Both the position numbers and the translations under genes were made by a program. The notes beneath the pieces are model-generated. The model worked only from the letters and a program-made list of their open reading frames with translations, did no database searches and was not told the origin of the DNA. Below, in pieces: positions 1-10,918 of a stretch of DNA of 64,000 bases. How positions within the stretch are numbered: position 1 is the stretch's first letter; each line of letters opens with the position of its first letter. Source of the DNA: Karstenula rhodostoma CBS 690.94 (taxonomy: Eukaryota; Ascomycota; Dothideomycetes; Pleosporales; Didymosphaeriaceae); NCBI GenBank assembly GCA_010093485.1, contig MU001512.1:518842-582841 (forward strand), given 5' to 3'.

Positions 1-554
1 TGCAGACGGCGAGGAGAGCGGGGGCTAAGGGGCGGAAGGAGTCGCATGGCGGGGCCTGTTGAGCGGTTTCGGCTTCGTCGTCTGAGTCGTCGTTTCGTCG
101 CAAAGCATTTCGTTGCAAAGGTGGATCGGCGGCTCGGCCAAGAAAGGCCCGCTCGGTGCCCCTGAATACAGTGCGGCGGAACTTTTGGGTGGTTGAGAAG
201 AGGTAGATGCCGGCGGGGTCGTGGAGGGAGTAGGAGTAGATGTCGTTCCTGATTTCGGCGGGCAGTTTGAGGAAAGGGAAGACCTTCTTCTTTGGGAGGG
301 GCTTGGAAGATGCGACCTTGTGCTTCTGGTATGTGTGAGTATACACGGGCTTTGTTGAAGACAGGACATGGCTGCAGAAGATCTAATGTACGAACCTTTG
401 CTCGAGAAGACTTCTTGACGACCTCCTCCTCCGACTCGTCGTCCACTTCGAGAACGTCGGGCATCTCGTCGTCGCTGACAGGCTCCTCATAGTAGCTGAC
501 CTGCGCCCTCTTGCGCTTCGAGGCACGAACTCCAGGCTTGGTGGTGTCGGCCAT
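1..554 (-). CDS. F-box-like (LPAEIR motif) protein, truncated by the window edge
   Basis: The predicted start ATG is at 554-552. Exon 1 (554-396, 53 codons) encodes a lysine/arginine and acid-rich leader with SYYEEPVSDDEMPDV. A GT-AG intron (395-326) follows. Exon 2 (325 down to the window edge) encodes basic KPLPKKKVFPF, then LKLPAEIRNDIYSYSL. This leucine-proline-glutamate-isoleucine-arginine pattern is typical of the fungal F-box-like / 2EXR hypothetical proteins. The reading frame is still open at base 1, so the C-terminus lies outside the window. Partners and function are unknown. F-box-like proteins of this type are very numerous in Dothideomycetes and most are uncharacterised. The exon phases agree (phase 0), which supports the intron. 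Confidence 0.7.
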   Translation of the reverse strand, partial: MADTTKPGVRASKRKRAQVSYYEEPVSDDEMPDVLEVDDESEEEVVKKSSRAKVRTLDLLQPCPVFNKARVYSHIPEAQGRIFQAPPKEEGLPFPQTARRNQERHLLLLPPRPRRHLPLLNHPKVPPHCIQGHRAGLSWPSRRSTFATKCFATKRRLRRRSRNRSTGPAMRLLPPLSPRSPRRL

Positions 555-1121
555 GTCGAAGTTGGTGCAGAAGTGGGAGTGGATGATTGCCAGGTTGTGG
601 CTGAGCCGAGCACTGAGACGCGTCACTGGCTTGAGAAGGAACGCGAAGGAAACGCGCTCTCACGCGGCTTCTTTATAGACATTCTGCGTGGGTGCTGTAT
701 GCCATATGAGGTAGTGGCGATGCTTAGCGTAGGCAGCAACGAGGCGATGCAGGGCGTTATAAGGCATCAACACAGCGGTGCACGTTTTGTGGCGTCGTGC
801 TCACTCTTGATTGGACAATTAATGCCAGTTTGAATTTACTCACGCTGGGTGATGCGATGTCAGGCCGCGGCTTCCAGAAGCTTGCGAAGTATCATATTTG
901 ATACGATGTCAGGTGTGCACGCGTTGCGGGTAGTGTGTGGAGTCGTGAGAATTGAAGATCTGCCGAGGCACTAACTAGTTCGAGCTTCTTCCCACACTAA
1001 TCATGAATACTACACGATCATGCAAACTAACATACAACCTCTTGCTGAAATTCTCCTCGTACCTGGGCTATTCCAAAACATACGTTAATTGGCGAATTCT
1101 CTTGACCTGATTTTACGATCC
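555..1121. other. Intergenic region, divergent promoter
   Basis: This 567-base spacer lies between the divergently transcribed F-box-like gene (-) and DPH7 (+). No open frame in it resembles a known protein, and I see no repeat or RNA gene. It presumably holds both promoters. Confidence 0.6.
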
Positions 1122-2497
1122 ATGGAGGAGATCGAGCTTTGTAAGGAGATCACGCTCGATCGACGCCCGGATGTTATCAAATTCTGGCCACACGACGACC
1201 AATATGCGGTAGTCGGTACATATACGCTACTAGATGATGAATCTGCGGAGACAGAGGTTCCAACTAGTCAACAAAGAGTCGGTAGTCTTAACCTGATACA
1301 CGTCACAGACGACAAAATGTAAGTCTTGCAGCCCTACCACGCCTATGAGCACTACACTGTGCGAAATATTGGGCTACATGTACTACTTGAGAGGGACCCT
1401 GTGAGACCTCAAGAGCCTAAATGCTATTAGAAGTTTTCTTTTGGTTATCAAATCCTGATCTTTGCTCTCAAGATTAAGCACTTACAAATCTCAGCGCCAT
1501 CATACAAACACTTCCAACACCATTTGGGGTCTACGACCTCCATTTTGCACCCGGAAAAGAGATACAAGCTGGAAAAGAAGACCCAGGGTCATTTGCCGTG
1601 GCTTCGTCTACCGGCTCGGTCGCCCTCTACCGACTGATCCCTAGCGAAGAAGACGACGCTAGCTCTCTCCACCCAAAGATCCGCCACATGTACACCATTC
1701 AGTACTTTTCCAAAGACATACTGATCACATCGCTGGATTGGCGCCGCCATGACCTCGTTGCAATGACACTCTCGAGCGGGCAAGTATGCCTTGGAAAAGT
1801 GCGTGATCCGAGTGTTGATCCTATCATCTCTGTCGAGCTTATGCAACACGACTTCCAAGCCTGGCACTGTTCCTTTGTGGAATCAGAAAATGGTTCTGAG
1901 ACTGGGCTCGGGCTGATAAGCGGAGGAGATGATGCTACGCTGCGGTATACCCCGGTTGAAACTGATCAGATTTCTGCTCTGGGGTTTGTGGATGAGGACA
2001 GCACACCGAACTCACTCCCAACTACGTCGTGGGTGGACAGGAAGATCCACCAGGCCGGGGTAACGGCCGTGATGCTAATCGGCAGCACCTCTACCGGCCA
2101 TCTGGTCATCACGGGAAGCTACGATGACCACATCCGACTTTTACATATTCCAAACGTTGGTCGACGAGAAGTGCTTGCAGAAGAATATCTCGAGGGGGGC
2201 GTATTTAGGATCAAGCTTGTGGCAAAGTGCGGTCAAGACAACTCGGGCTCGAGTGAGACTCAGCAAAGTTACGCTCTCATCGTGAGCTGTATGCAGGCAG
2301 GCGCTCGCATAGTAAATCTTCATAAGACCGGAGAGGAATGGCGCTTTGATGTCAAGGCAAAGTTTGAGAAGAACGCAGGCACCTTGCTTTACGCGAGTGA
2401 CTGCCAGTCCGCGGGTGCGGATGGCAGGCGGACCATTGTATCTACAAGCTTTGAGGACCGCAAGCTATATCTCTGGAAGGCGATTGTTTCTCCCTGA
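1122..2497 (+). CDS. DPH7: Diphthine methyltransferase/methylesterase (WD40), DPH7
   Basis: Two exons, 1122-1318 and 1495-2497, encode a predicted 399 aa. The intron (1319-1494, GTAAGT...CAG) joins phase 2 to phase 1 and restores TPFGVYDLHFAPG followed by SFAVASSTGSVALYRL. The protein is a WD-repeat propeller. Blades end in patterns such as GLISGGDDATLRYTPV and LVITGSYDDHIRLL, and the last strand is RKLYLWKAI. The N-terminal DVIKFWPHDDQYAVVGTYTL matches the start of DPH7 proteins. DPH7 removes the methyl ester from methylated diphthine on elongation factor 2, allowing the final amidation to diphthamide; it acts in the cytosol. The ATG at 1122 is chosen because the frame upstream has no other Met. 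The intron is long for this window (176 nt), so an extra small exon is not excluded. Confidence 0.82.
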
Positions 2498-2696
2498 AGG
2501 AAAATATTATAGCTGTTACCAAAATCCGAGTGATTGGCTTACGGCGAGCTTTGATTCATCTGGATAGTATAAACCGTGTTGTGGAATACAAGAAAGGAAG
2601 TCACGCTAGGCCTTCAGCGCACCAAGCTTTCTCTACCCTCACTTCTTTGCACTCAGCACTCAACATCTTCTCTCTCCCCAGCCTCACACATCGACC

Positions 2697-3612
2697 ATGG
2701 CTCGCGACCAAAGGCGGCCACAGCAGCCACCAGCGGTTTCCGCCGCCGCCGCTGCACACGGCCGTAACTACGAGAAGAACCTCCGCGCGAGACGCGCCCG
2801 CCAGCGCAGAGCAAAGGCAGCGCGGAAACTGCAGCTGAACATCGATTCCGAGCCGAATGTTCGCCGCACCCTCCGCAAGACCGCACGTAAAGCCCTCCAA
2901 AAGAAGACCGATGCGAAATACATCCACCCTTGGGTACGTGAGAGCGCCTACCGATTCCAAGATCAAGACTACCCCACCGCATCTCTACTCGGCTTGCCAA
3001 AGGAGATACGGCAGAAGATTCTGTATATGAGCTACCCGCTCCCCAAGAACAATGAATCGGCTACAAGTTATCTCTGGAAGGAGAATGAATCGGCTATAAC
3101 CTATTTTGCGAAGGGGATGTGGGCGGCTAGATGGAGAACGCTGGGTGAGAGTATTGGGGAGCTGTGCTGCGTGAGTCCGGTGCTGCGCGTCGACATGGAG
3201 TATGTGGGGGCCCAGTGGAAAGAAAAGCTACGGAAGGAAGAGAAGGCAATGAAGAAGAAATTGCCCAAGACTAAGGAGATCGATTTTCGGACCATGGAGG
3301 TACGGCATACAAACAAGCGAAAGTTGACGAAGAGAAAGGTAGTCCATGTGACGCGAGGAAAGAAGCACAGCAAGAGGAGCAGGCCGCCGAAGTGTTGGTA
3401 TTGCGAAGGGAGACATCCAAAAGGAGGCAAGTACATCACAACGCATCCTCTTCTACCAGTGCTGACATTGGTTTGTTTCAGACCCGATATGTCCCATGGA
3501 GAGGAAGAACATGCCACAATGGATCCAGGAAACAAAGGTCTTGAAGAGCAGAAGCAGGGTGTTCTGGGAAGGAAACGCTACCAACCCGCGGAAAACCTTG
3601 TTCGACGAGTGA
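2697..3612 (+). CDS. Basic F-box-like protein with a Cys/His knuckle
   Basis: The ATG sits in a good context (ccATGg). The N-terminal 90 residues are strongly basic. They are followed by LLGLPKEIRQKILYMSY, the F-box-like core, and then a Lys-rich stretch. Near the C-terminus is CWYCEGRHP. The open frame runs on to 3719, but that tail is low-quality and overlaps the end of the convergent Pol eta gene. If an intron is spliced from a GC donor (3427-3481, AG|GCAAGT...TTTCAG), the frame becomes KGDPICPMERKNMPQWIQE and stops at 3612. This gives 286 aa and completes a C-x2-C-x4-H...C-P knuckle. That model leaves 27 bases before the Pol eta stop. The standard GT donor at 3431 is the alternative. Function is unknown. 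Confidence 0.65.
3427..3481 (+). other. Probable GC-AG intron
   Basis: The 55-base interval begins GCAAGT after AG, which is the consensus for the minor GC donor class, and ends TTTCAG. Using it yields a compact C-terminus with a Cys/His knuckle. A competing GT donor lies four bases downstream at 3431 (51-base intron), which would keep the original frame and run to 3719. Confidence 0.55.
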
Positions 3613-3639
3613 GCTTATTCCCTACAATCTCTACGCAGC

Positions 3640-5757
3640 TCAAGTCGGCCGTCCGAATGCGAGCTTCGCCTGTCCTTTCTCAACACTCCTCCCACCAGGG
3701 GGTCTCCCTCTGCCTCTAGATGGTTTCGACGTCGGCGTATGCTTTGCTGCAGCCATCATATCTGGCACAGTTCGCTCTTCTGCCTTCATTTCCTTCGACA
3801 GCTCCATCGCGAAGTGATAGTCGTCGTGTTCCGCCTTTTCGCTCACTGGCAGGCGCATATTACATTTTCCGCAGAAGAACGTATCTAATGATTCTTGATG
3901 AACTTTTGATGGGCGTGGTGGGTCGGGTTTGCTGTGCTTTTGTACGTACGCTTCCGGGTCGCCATGTGTTTGCGGTTGTGCCGAGGGAGGCGTATTCGAT
4001 ATGTACAGATCGCGCTCCGATATTGGAGTCGTCGGCCGCTCTTCCGACTCTTCAAGTGGTGGTGCCCCAAATTCATCGGCGTCGTCTTCTTCAACATCAT
4101 ATGTATCTTCTTCTCGCGTAGATTCCTGCCGCGCCATCAACACCGCCCTTGCAGCGTCAAAATCCCGCTTCTTGTCACTTGGCGGACCAAAGAAATTTTT
4201 TATGTTCCCTTTCGTCCGTCTTCGTTTTGCCGGTGGCTCGCCCCCGCTCATTGTGGATCTCCCGCTCGACATCATCGCCTTTGCCTCTTCACCTCTAACC
4301 AGGAAGCCACCGATACCCTTATTGTTCGCCACGCCATCTTCAAATCCGCCAACACTGAGTGAGAGGTTCGCACACGGCCACGCCCGTCCATCAACAACGA
4401 CCTGCGCCAGCAAGTTCTTCGCCAAATCAAACAAGACGGCCTCGCTCAGCGGCTTCCCCTGCGGGATGGGACTCTGTCGGCTCCTCGTCTGTGCGCCCTG
4501 TCGATGATGCAGATTGATAGTCCGCGGCCTCCTCTTGTTCTCCAGCACACCTTCTTCAACACACCGCGAGAAGATGTCCGCAACGAAGATGCGCAACCAC
4601 CGGACGCCCTGCTCGAAAGAGTTGATCGCAGGCCGGAACGACTTGGCAGATAGCATGCTCTTGATCTGCGTGCGGGGATTGACTTCGCTGTGATCTTCGC
4701 CCCGGATGATGTTGTACAGCCAGGACCCTGTGTCGTCGCCCAACCGCTTCAACTGGTCGAGCGGCTGCTCCAACAACTCCTTGACCTTGTCCGTGCCAAA
4801 CATGGCTACAACCTCATCGCCCAGCTTCCCGCCCAGCATGCGTATCTTGGTGAACTTCATGTCGCCCAGAAAGTGCCCGATGGCGCGATTCCGTATCACA
4901 GTCTGCTGATTCGGTTTCTTATACCCCGACCCCAACTTGGACAGCATCTTGTTCTTCGCCACGCCGCCCGAGCACGTGTACCCCAGCGTACCATACACGG
5001 CCTGCCGCACATCCCGCACAATCTCCGACGCAAGCACCATAACCACATCGTCCCAGTCCGGATCGCGGTCCTCGCCGTGCTCCTCCCCCGTCTCCACAAG
5101 CGCATCCGCCTTCCAGTCCAGCACCGTCGTCGGCACCTTGGGCAGATACTCGCTGGGGTCGTCGTACGGCGGCGGGCCCCTCAGCTCGGGATACCGCTCC
5201 AGCAGCACGGAATGCACATGCGCGCTCAGATCCATAAACACCTCGTCTATACTCGCCTTCTCGACGCGCTGCAGGTCCCGCGGCAGCGCCCCCTTGATGC
5301 ACGCCAGTATCTTCCGGCTCTCCTGCCGATACGGATCCAGACTGACCTTGCGCGTGGCGATTTCTTTGAACGCATCCGGGCTATACGCCCACGTCTCCTC
5401 GCCCTCCTTCCACGTCGCCACGTGCTGCAGGATCAGCTCCGGACACACTTTGAGCGCTTCGGCGCTGGTGACGTGTCTGCTGAGTCCGAACGCCCGCGCC
5501 GGGTAGTTTATCGCGATGAGCCCTTGCCACTGCTGCACGGCGAGCGGCTTCGAGGGGTCGAGGCCCAGGCGGACCGTCTCGCATTGGGCGTAGAAGGCGT
5601 CGAGGTCGACGTGGGCGATTACGCGGAGGGGGGTTTGCGTCGAGTAGGATTTGAGCTGCTGGAGCTGCTTGAATGTGAAGCGGGATTTTGGGATGCGGCG
5701 CGGGGAAGTGATGGAGAGGGAGGGGGAAGAAGCGAAAGCGGGCGCGGGAGAGGACAT
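3640..5757 (-). CDS. RAD30: DNA polymerase eta (Y family, translesion)
   Basis: An uninterrupted 705-residue frame starts at the ATG at 5757-5755. An in-frame Met 58 codons upstream precedes a Pro/Arg-rich stretch that looks like 5' leader. The Y-family palm signature VIAHVDLDAFYAQCE carries Asp51 and Asp53. The second metal motif SIDEVFMDL carries Asp171 and Glu172. Finger/thumb and little-finger regions follow, including CSGGVAKNKMLSKL. After KRRR (511-514) lies KGNIKNFF (516-523), a PCNA-interacting (PIP-like) motif. A C2H2 ubiquitin-binding zinc finger (CGKC...HDDYH, about 627-655) precedes a basic tail. Pol eta inserts nucleotides opposite UV photoproducts at stalled forks in the nucleus. 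The length fits fungal Rad30. The gene converges with the F-box-like gene on its 3' side. Confidence 0.93.
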   Translation of the reverse strand: MSSPAPAFASSPSLSITSPRRIPKSRFTFKQLQQLKSYSTQTPLRVIAHVDLDAFYAQCETVRLGLDPSKPLAVQQWQGLIAINYPARAFGLSRHVTSAEALKVCPELILQHVATWKEGEETWAYSPDAFKEIATRKVSLDPYRQESRKILACIKGALPRDLQRVEKASIDEVFMDLSAHVHSVLLERYPELRGPPPYDDPSEYLPKVPTTVLDWKADALVETGEEHGEDRDPDWDDVVMVLASEIVRDVRQAVYGTLGYTCSGGVAKNKMLSKLGSGYKKPNQQTVIRNRAIGHFLGDMKFTKIRMLGGKLGDEVVAMFGTDKVKELLEQPLDQLKRLGDDTGSWLYNIIRGEDHSEVNPRTQIKSMLSAKSFRPAINSFEQGVRWLRIFVADIFSRCVEEGVLENKRRPRTINLHHRQGAQTRSRQSPIPQGKPLSEAVLFDLAKNLLAQVVVDGRAWPCANLSLSVGGFEDGVANNKGIGGFLVRGEEAKAMMSSGRSTMSGGEPPAKRRRTKGNIKNFFGPPSDKKRDFDAARAVLMARQESTREEDTYDVEEDDADEFGAPPLEESEERPTTPISERDLYISNTPPSAQPQTHGDPEAYVQKHSKPDPPRPSKVHQESLDTFFCGKCNMRLPVSEKAEHDDYHFAMELSKEMKAEERTVPDMMAAAKHTPTSKPSRGRGRPPGGRSVEKGQAKLAFGRPT

Positions 5758-6503
5758 GTCGGTTTCTACGGCATGTTGGAGTGCCGTGACTGCGTGAAGT
5801 TGTAAACGTGTAAATATGCTCAAAGTTTGTCTGTTGGTTGGCGCGTGGACGCGAACGTGCTCGGGATGCGGTGGGTGGGTGGGCCGGCGCGTGGCGCGTG
5901 TTCCCGCGGTCCCGTGCTGCGCGTCACTCACCCCGATCGCACTTTACCCATCTAGGCACCTGCAGATCGGACGCGTGCTTCGACTCCAACCACCTTGCAA
6001 GTCACAACATCTAGATTCGACTAGTAATCCCAACCGATGAGGCGTACGTTTATTCACACTCCACCATTCACATTGCCCACTGCGTGTCGTCATCGACTTG
6101 AACTTATCAGTCCAATTCACGCTGTAGGTACCTCTCACAAAAGTCCCCCATCTCTCGTCTCCAATCCCCAATAAATGCCCAAATCTACCCTTATCCAGGC
6201 CTGCCTCTCGAAGAAATACTTCTTCCCTCCAAACCACCGCACCGCCACGTCCAAACATAACATACCATGCCACCCTTCTCCTAATCCCCAACCTCGTCGC
6301 CCTCTTCACCTGCACCTACCACCGGCCCACGTGCATCGACCGCAACCTCGGCAGATTGAGGGGAGGGGGGAACGCGGGAGGATGGGGGAGGGATGGGAAG
6401 GAGGAGGAGGGGACGGGGTAGGGGTAGGGTGAAGTCGATGATTCTCGAGGCTAGAGTGTGGATGGTCGAAGGAAGAAGTGCCGTGGGTGACAGTAAAAGA
6501 CAC

Positions 6504-6539
<36 letters not shown>

Positions 6540-6600
6540 GNNNNNNNNNNNNNNNNNNNNNNNNNNNNNNNNNNNNNNNNNNNNNNNNNNNNNNNNNNNN

Positions 6601-6636
<36 letters not shown>

Positions 6637-6637
6637 G
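6504..6637. repeat. (GTCT)n microsatellite interrupted by an assembly gap
   Basis: Perfect GTCT tetranucleotide copies run from 6504 to 6540 and from 6601 to 6637, with 60 N between them. The phase on either side is the same repeat unit, so the gap is almost certainly more of the same tract and its true length is unknown. All apparent open frames across it are translations of the repeat. Confidence 0.95.
6541..6600. other. Assembly gap (60 N)
   Basis: Sixty unresolved bases lie inside the GTCT repeat. The round number suggests a placeholder, not a measured length. Confidence 0.97.
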
Positions 6638-8453
6638 CCCATCTATGGTGATGAACCCGCCTCGCGAGCGCACCTCTCCATCTACAAAACCCGCACCGCC
6701 CACCACGGACAAACCTTCCTATTCGCGCCACCGACCTCGCAATGCGCCCAACGTCCCGGGCGCGTCCTCGCGGCCCGCCGCCGCCCGTGCACCGGCCCGG
6801 CCTGCCCTCCCCTCTCCTCACCGATCTGCACGACCGCCCGAGGCCAAATTACTCCGAGAAGCAAGACGCACGCACGCACGCAGGCTTTCGCGCAAAGGCG
6901 GGCTCAGCAAGCGAAGCACGCAGCGTCATGTTCGTGCATGCCAGGGCCGGAGAATCCAGCCCGTCGGGCGCTAGCATGTGAAGGCGTTTCGGGGTGCTCA
7001 GGATTGCTGGTGGCTTGCTCGTGCACGCTGCGCTAGGTAGGGTAGTGCGGGACGATTTGCGGAGTACTTGTTTGGCGCTGTGCCGCAATATACGTAGATG
7101 GTTTGCTCGGTGCATACACCTAAATCAAGACATTGTCCTAAGTACCTCTTGAGTGTGCGCCAGGCCACGTGCCCACAGTGCAGAGTAACGCGCTGCGATG
7201 CATATTGCGATTGAGGATCTTCTTGTCCATCTTCTTGTCCACGCATGCAACCGATATCGCGCTCGCATTGCATTTCATGCAAGTCATTGAAGCGCGCATT
7301 GGCCGCTCGGGAAAACCGAGCAGCAAAGCATGCAGCACGCTGTATGGATGGCCTGTCCACCCGAAGATTAACTTGGCGCTTTTATAATGCTGATGCTTCA
7401 TCGTGCAGGATCCGGGGCTTTGGAAGATACGAGCGCAGATTGTGCGCTGGGCGCGTAAGCGGGTCTTGGTAGTATTGCTTCGAAACAAGAATATCAGCTG
7501 ATATTGCGACCCGATGACGGACACGAGTAAATGAAAGAGTGGGGTGTTTGACAGAACGTGGGAGAAGTGGAACATCCGCAGGTACGTCCTCCTGACGACA
7601 CGAAACGTTTCATCTGTGGTTGGGATTGTTAGATTGCGGCGGCTTGAGGTTGGGCATCAAGGTCAGCTGAATGGGGAAATGGAAGACTGGAAGACCGTAA
7701 CGGGTTAATCATGCGAGATGGAGAATTCCCTGGAGGACATGTATACGCGACTGGAGATAAGCAGTCTGATTCGAGCTGAGCATGTCGCCCACCCACGTCC
7801 GCTATGCAAAACAACAGATGGCCATCCGGTCGTGAAACATCTCCTTCGTGGTAAATCGTACGAGAGCAAGGTATATACATGCGCAGATGCGAAACGCTCA
7901 ATCAACGTGATGCAATCAAAACGCTCCGGTTAAGTAAATAACGAAACGTGCGAGAAGCCCAGGTAAAAGGAAAAATTGACGTCCATTCCGGTAAGACTCC
8001 TTTTGCGGATGGATGAAGATCGCTAGTGGCCTTGTATTTCCATGTCCTCGCTATGTGGCTTCCTGGCAGTTTGGCACACCTTGCTAGACAACGTACATGA
8101 AAAGTTGTTGGCGGAACTCCGGCTCCACAGGAAGAAGCATATGCTGGCTCCCGTACAGAATCTCAGAATCGACTAAAACACTCAACTCCTAGGCCAGCTT
8201 CACCACGGACCCACTCTAACCGGACATTTTTAGGAACGCAATCGAAATTTAGACATATCCGTGGAACGAAAAGGCGGCCATTAAAAGGGGATGGTCAGAC
8301 TCCAGGCTCATGTCGGGCAAAATGGTAGGGGTATCTCCGGACCAGTATAATAGCGGAGGAACAGACTGAGGTACCTGGCGGCCGTGGAAAATCTACCTCC
8401 GGAACAATGGTATGAAATAGCAATCCGCGGAAGATGGCCCTGTCCAGGACTTA

Positions 8454-9437
8454 CTAACCTCTCCGGCGGCCAGCCGGTGGTGGCTGCGGTTGCCGAGGCT
8501 GTTGAGATAAAGGGTATTCTGGAGATCCGAGATTAGCTTGGAGCACGAGCTGCAAAGAAACTTTACTTACGCTGGCCGTCGGATGCAATGTAGTAACCTG
8601 GCGCGGCAACGACACTGGCGGGGCTTAGTGATAATCCATGAAGGGAGGCTCGAAATAACCAAAATACCTTGGAGTAGCATGCGTGTATTGTTGTGTCGGA
8701 GTGCGTCCGTAAGGATCCTGAACAGGAGGCTGAGAGTATGAGTATGCCTGCGGTGCAGGTGTGGATCCGTAGGAAGCGTGCTGGCCATAGTAAGCAGTAG
8801 GATCCGTCCGAGGCTGCGCGGGATGCGCTGTGTGCGGCGGAGCCTGGTAGGCATGTGAACCATAAGGAGCCGTGGGAGTAGTGGTGTAGTGTGGAGATTC
8901 ACTGGCACCATACGACGGGCTTGAGTAGCTCGGTTTTGAAGGGGCAGCATAAGAATCTGAAGTGGTGGGACCGTGATACTGGCGCGAAGCATGGATGGTT
9001 GAATCCTGATATGCCACTACAGAAGCGTCAGGGTGTCTGGTCACCTTTTTATCACCAATGTGAGGAGTACCTCCACCGCGTCCGCGGTCTTTTTCAGCCT
9101 GCCAACGTTGCGAATCTGATCGCAAGTCCTGAATCATTTGCTGTCGCCACTGTCAGCCGGGTGTCCGATGACTGCTGCTCGCGCGCGCGCAACGTACCGA
9201 TGTGAGTGTCCGGTATGCAGTTATCCAATATCCTGGGCGACCCTGCTTAGCTTGTCAGTGCTGGGGACTCGAGAGGGCGGCTTGTGGATGGAGGAAGGGG
9301 CGCACCTCATATTCGCCGGTGCCTGTGCCGGGCCTGACGAGGGCGTCAGGGCCGAGGTAACGCTGGATATCAGCGGTGATGACTTCGCGAGCGATGCCTT
9401 CACCGGGGACGAACCACTGGTTGATGCGCGACGACAT
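8454..9437 (-). CDS. rfeG: RfeG-type regulatory protein
   Basis: Five exons are read: 9437-9306, 9242-9198, 9140-8668, 8614-8571 and 8518-8454, giving 252 aa. All four introns are GT-AG, 48-63 nt, and phases agree. The N-terminus is MSSRINQWFVPGEGI then REVITADIQRYLGPDALVRP. Exon 2 gives GYWITAYRTLTS and exon 3 starts QMIQDLRSDSQRW. These match the conserved N-terminal block of fungal RfeG proteins. The middle is rich in Pro, Ser, Tyr and Gln. The C-terminus is GYYIASDGQQYPLSQQPR, ending in Pro and Arg. RfeG is annotated in fungi as a transcription factor, but I see no classical DNA-binding domain, so the molecular role is uncertain. The many exons make gene-finder errors likely here. Confidence 0.85.
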
Positions 9438-10918
9438 GGTGAGCAGGACACAAACGTATGTGGGTGGGAGAAAGAGAAAGAGGACACTGATGTCAGTGTC
9501 GAGGGCCAAGCAGGGCTGGCGCTAGAAGCGGGCAACGGGGGGCTCCAGGCTCCAGATGATAACGGACCGAGACCAAGGCCGTCTGTAGGGAGAAGGGTAG
9601 GAAGTCCTGGAATGGCCACGGACTGGGTGTCGGCGGGAGAGCAGTCCAGAATGGAGCGGGTTCAGCAGGATCAGGCAGATGCGGGGTGTGGACCAATATA
9701 CGGCACTTGGGCTACGGCTCGCAGGCGCGGGCTGTAGGCGTGATGGGCGATGCTGGCGGCGACCTCTTTAGGGGCAGCCGGGGCAGGGGAGGCGACGAGG
9801 GCGGCAGCTGTGCTGTGTCCTGGGCAGCTGGGTACTGGACGAGGTACCTCGCAAGTCACACTGGCTCTGGGGCGCAAGCAACACTGCAGGATTACGCGGG
9901 AGGACAAGGGCGCGGACGACAGGAAGGACAGCTGCTCACGGTGCGCTGAGGGTGTGCGGCTCTTTAGGGAGCAGGCGAAGGCACGGCGGGGGGCGTGGAG
10001 GCCGCCTTCAGACGAGGCGCTTCGATTGGCGGGGCGGGCTGCACGTCAATCGTCGGGCAGCAAGCTGGGGCGGGCGCGCAAGTCACAAGTGGCACCGCGA
10101 CGGGCGGAGCGGTACTGTGCGAGGCGGTACTGCACAGGTGCTGCAGAGGTGCTGTAGAGGTGCTGTGCTGGCGGCTCTTGCGGCGACGGGCGATGGCGAC
10201 GGCGATGGCGATGGCGATGGCGATGGCGGCAGCGGGCGAGCGAGGGAAACAGACTCGGCATCAGAGCGGCGGAGGCTGGCCTGTATGTACTATTTGACGG
10301 GCAAGCGCGGCCCAGCGAGCGTCAGGAACCCGACGAGCCAGCGTCGCGGCTTGGGTTGCTGGTTGCTGGTTGCTAGTTGCTAGAGGGTCGCCGGGTGGAG
10401 ACGTCGGTCGTCTGTCGTGGCGTGGGTTGGGCAGCGATGGCGTGGTTGGGCAAGCGACCCGCACCCAGCGTCCATTGGCGTCACCGGTCGTGGTGCGCCA
10501 GTCAGCGGCCTCGTCGCGGAAGCCCGCCCGCCGTGGCTATCGCACTGTGTTATTGCCATGGGACCGCCGTCGACCGCCTCCTCTCTCACTGCCCTCACCG
10601 ACTCCAACCAGCCCACCCGCTGCCGACACCGACTGCAGACTTTGCACGTCCCAGGCCACCGCTAGCCCTGACGCGCATTTGGGCACGACTGCATGCTGCA
10701 AACGGCAACGGACCTCGCAAGCAGCGTCGAAGAAAATACGTCGCAGTAGCCTTCCCCCCCAGTGCAGGCTCCATCCTCGAACGCCTGCGCCGAACCACTC
10801 ACTGTCTGCCCGCCACCCTCGAGACAACTGTCGTGGCCCCTCCCAATTAGCTCACCTCTCGGCCTGATGCAGCCATCCCCATCCCCGTCCAGCCCGGCAA
10901 CAGACGCTTCGTCCGGCC
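9438..10918. other. GC-rich intergenic region upstream of rfeG
   Basis: About 1.5 kb lies between the rfeG start and the 3' end of the GST-like pseudogene. Open frames here are products of high GC and show no family resemblance. It contains a short GGCGAT repeat. It probably holds the rfeG promoter and 5' leader. Confidence 0.5.
10189..10230. repeat. (GGCGAT)n hexanucleotide tract
   Basis: About six imperfect to perfect copies of GGCGAT/GGCGAC in a row lie in the GC-rich region upstream of rfeG. Confidence 0.8.

Larger units (their letters stand above)
5758..8453. other. Long non-coding interval with microsatellite and gap
   Basis: About 2.7 kb lies between the 5' side of Pol eta and the 3' end of rfeG. 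It holds a GTCT repeat tract with unsequenced bases. The rest is GC-rich sequence with only short frames that match nothing I know. I found no convincing spliced gene. Confidence 0.5.

Noticed and set aside
4690..5805. Plus-strand frame of 371 codons rich in Arg, Leu and Pro
   Set aside because: It lies entirely antisense to the well-supported Pol eta gene and shows only the composition of its reverse frame.
6281..6974. Several frames across the GTCT tract
   Set aside because: They are translations of the repeat and of N; no protein evidence.
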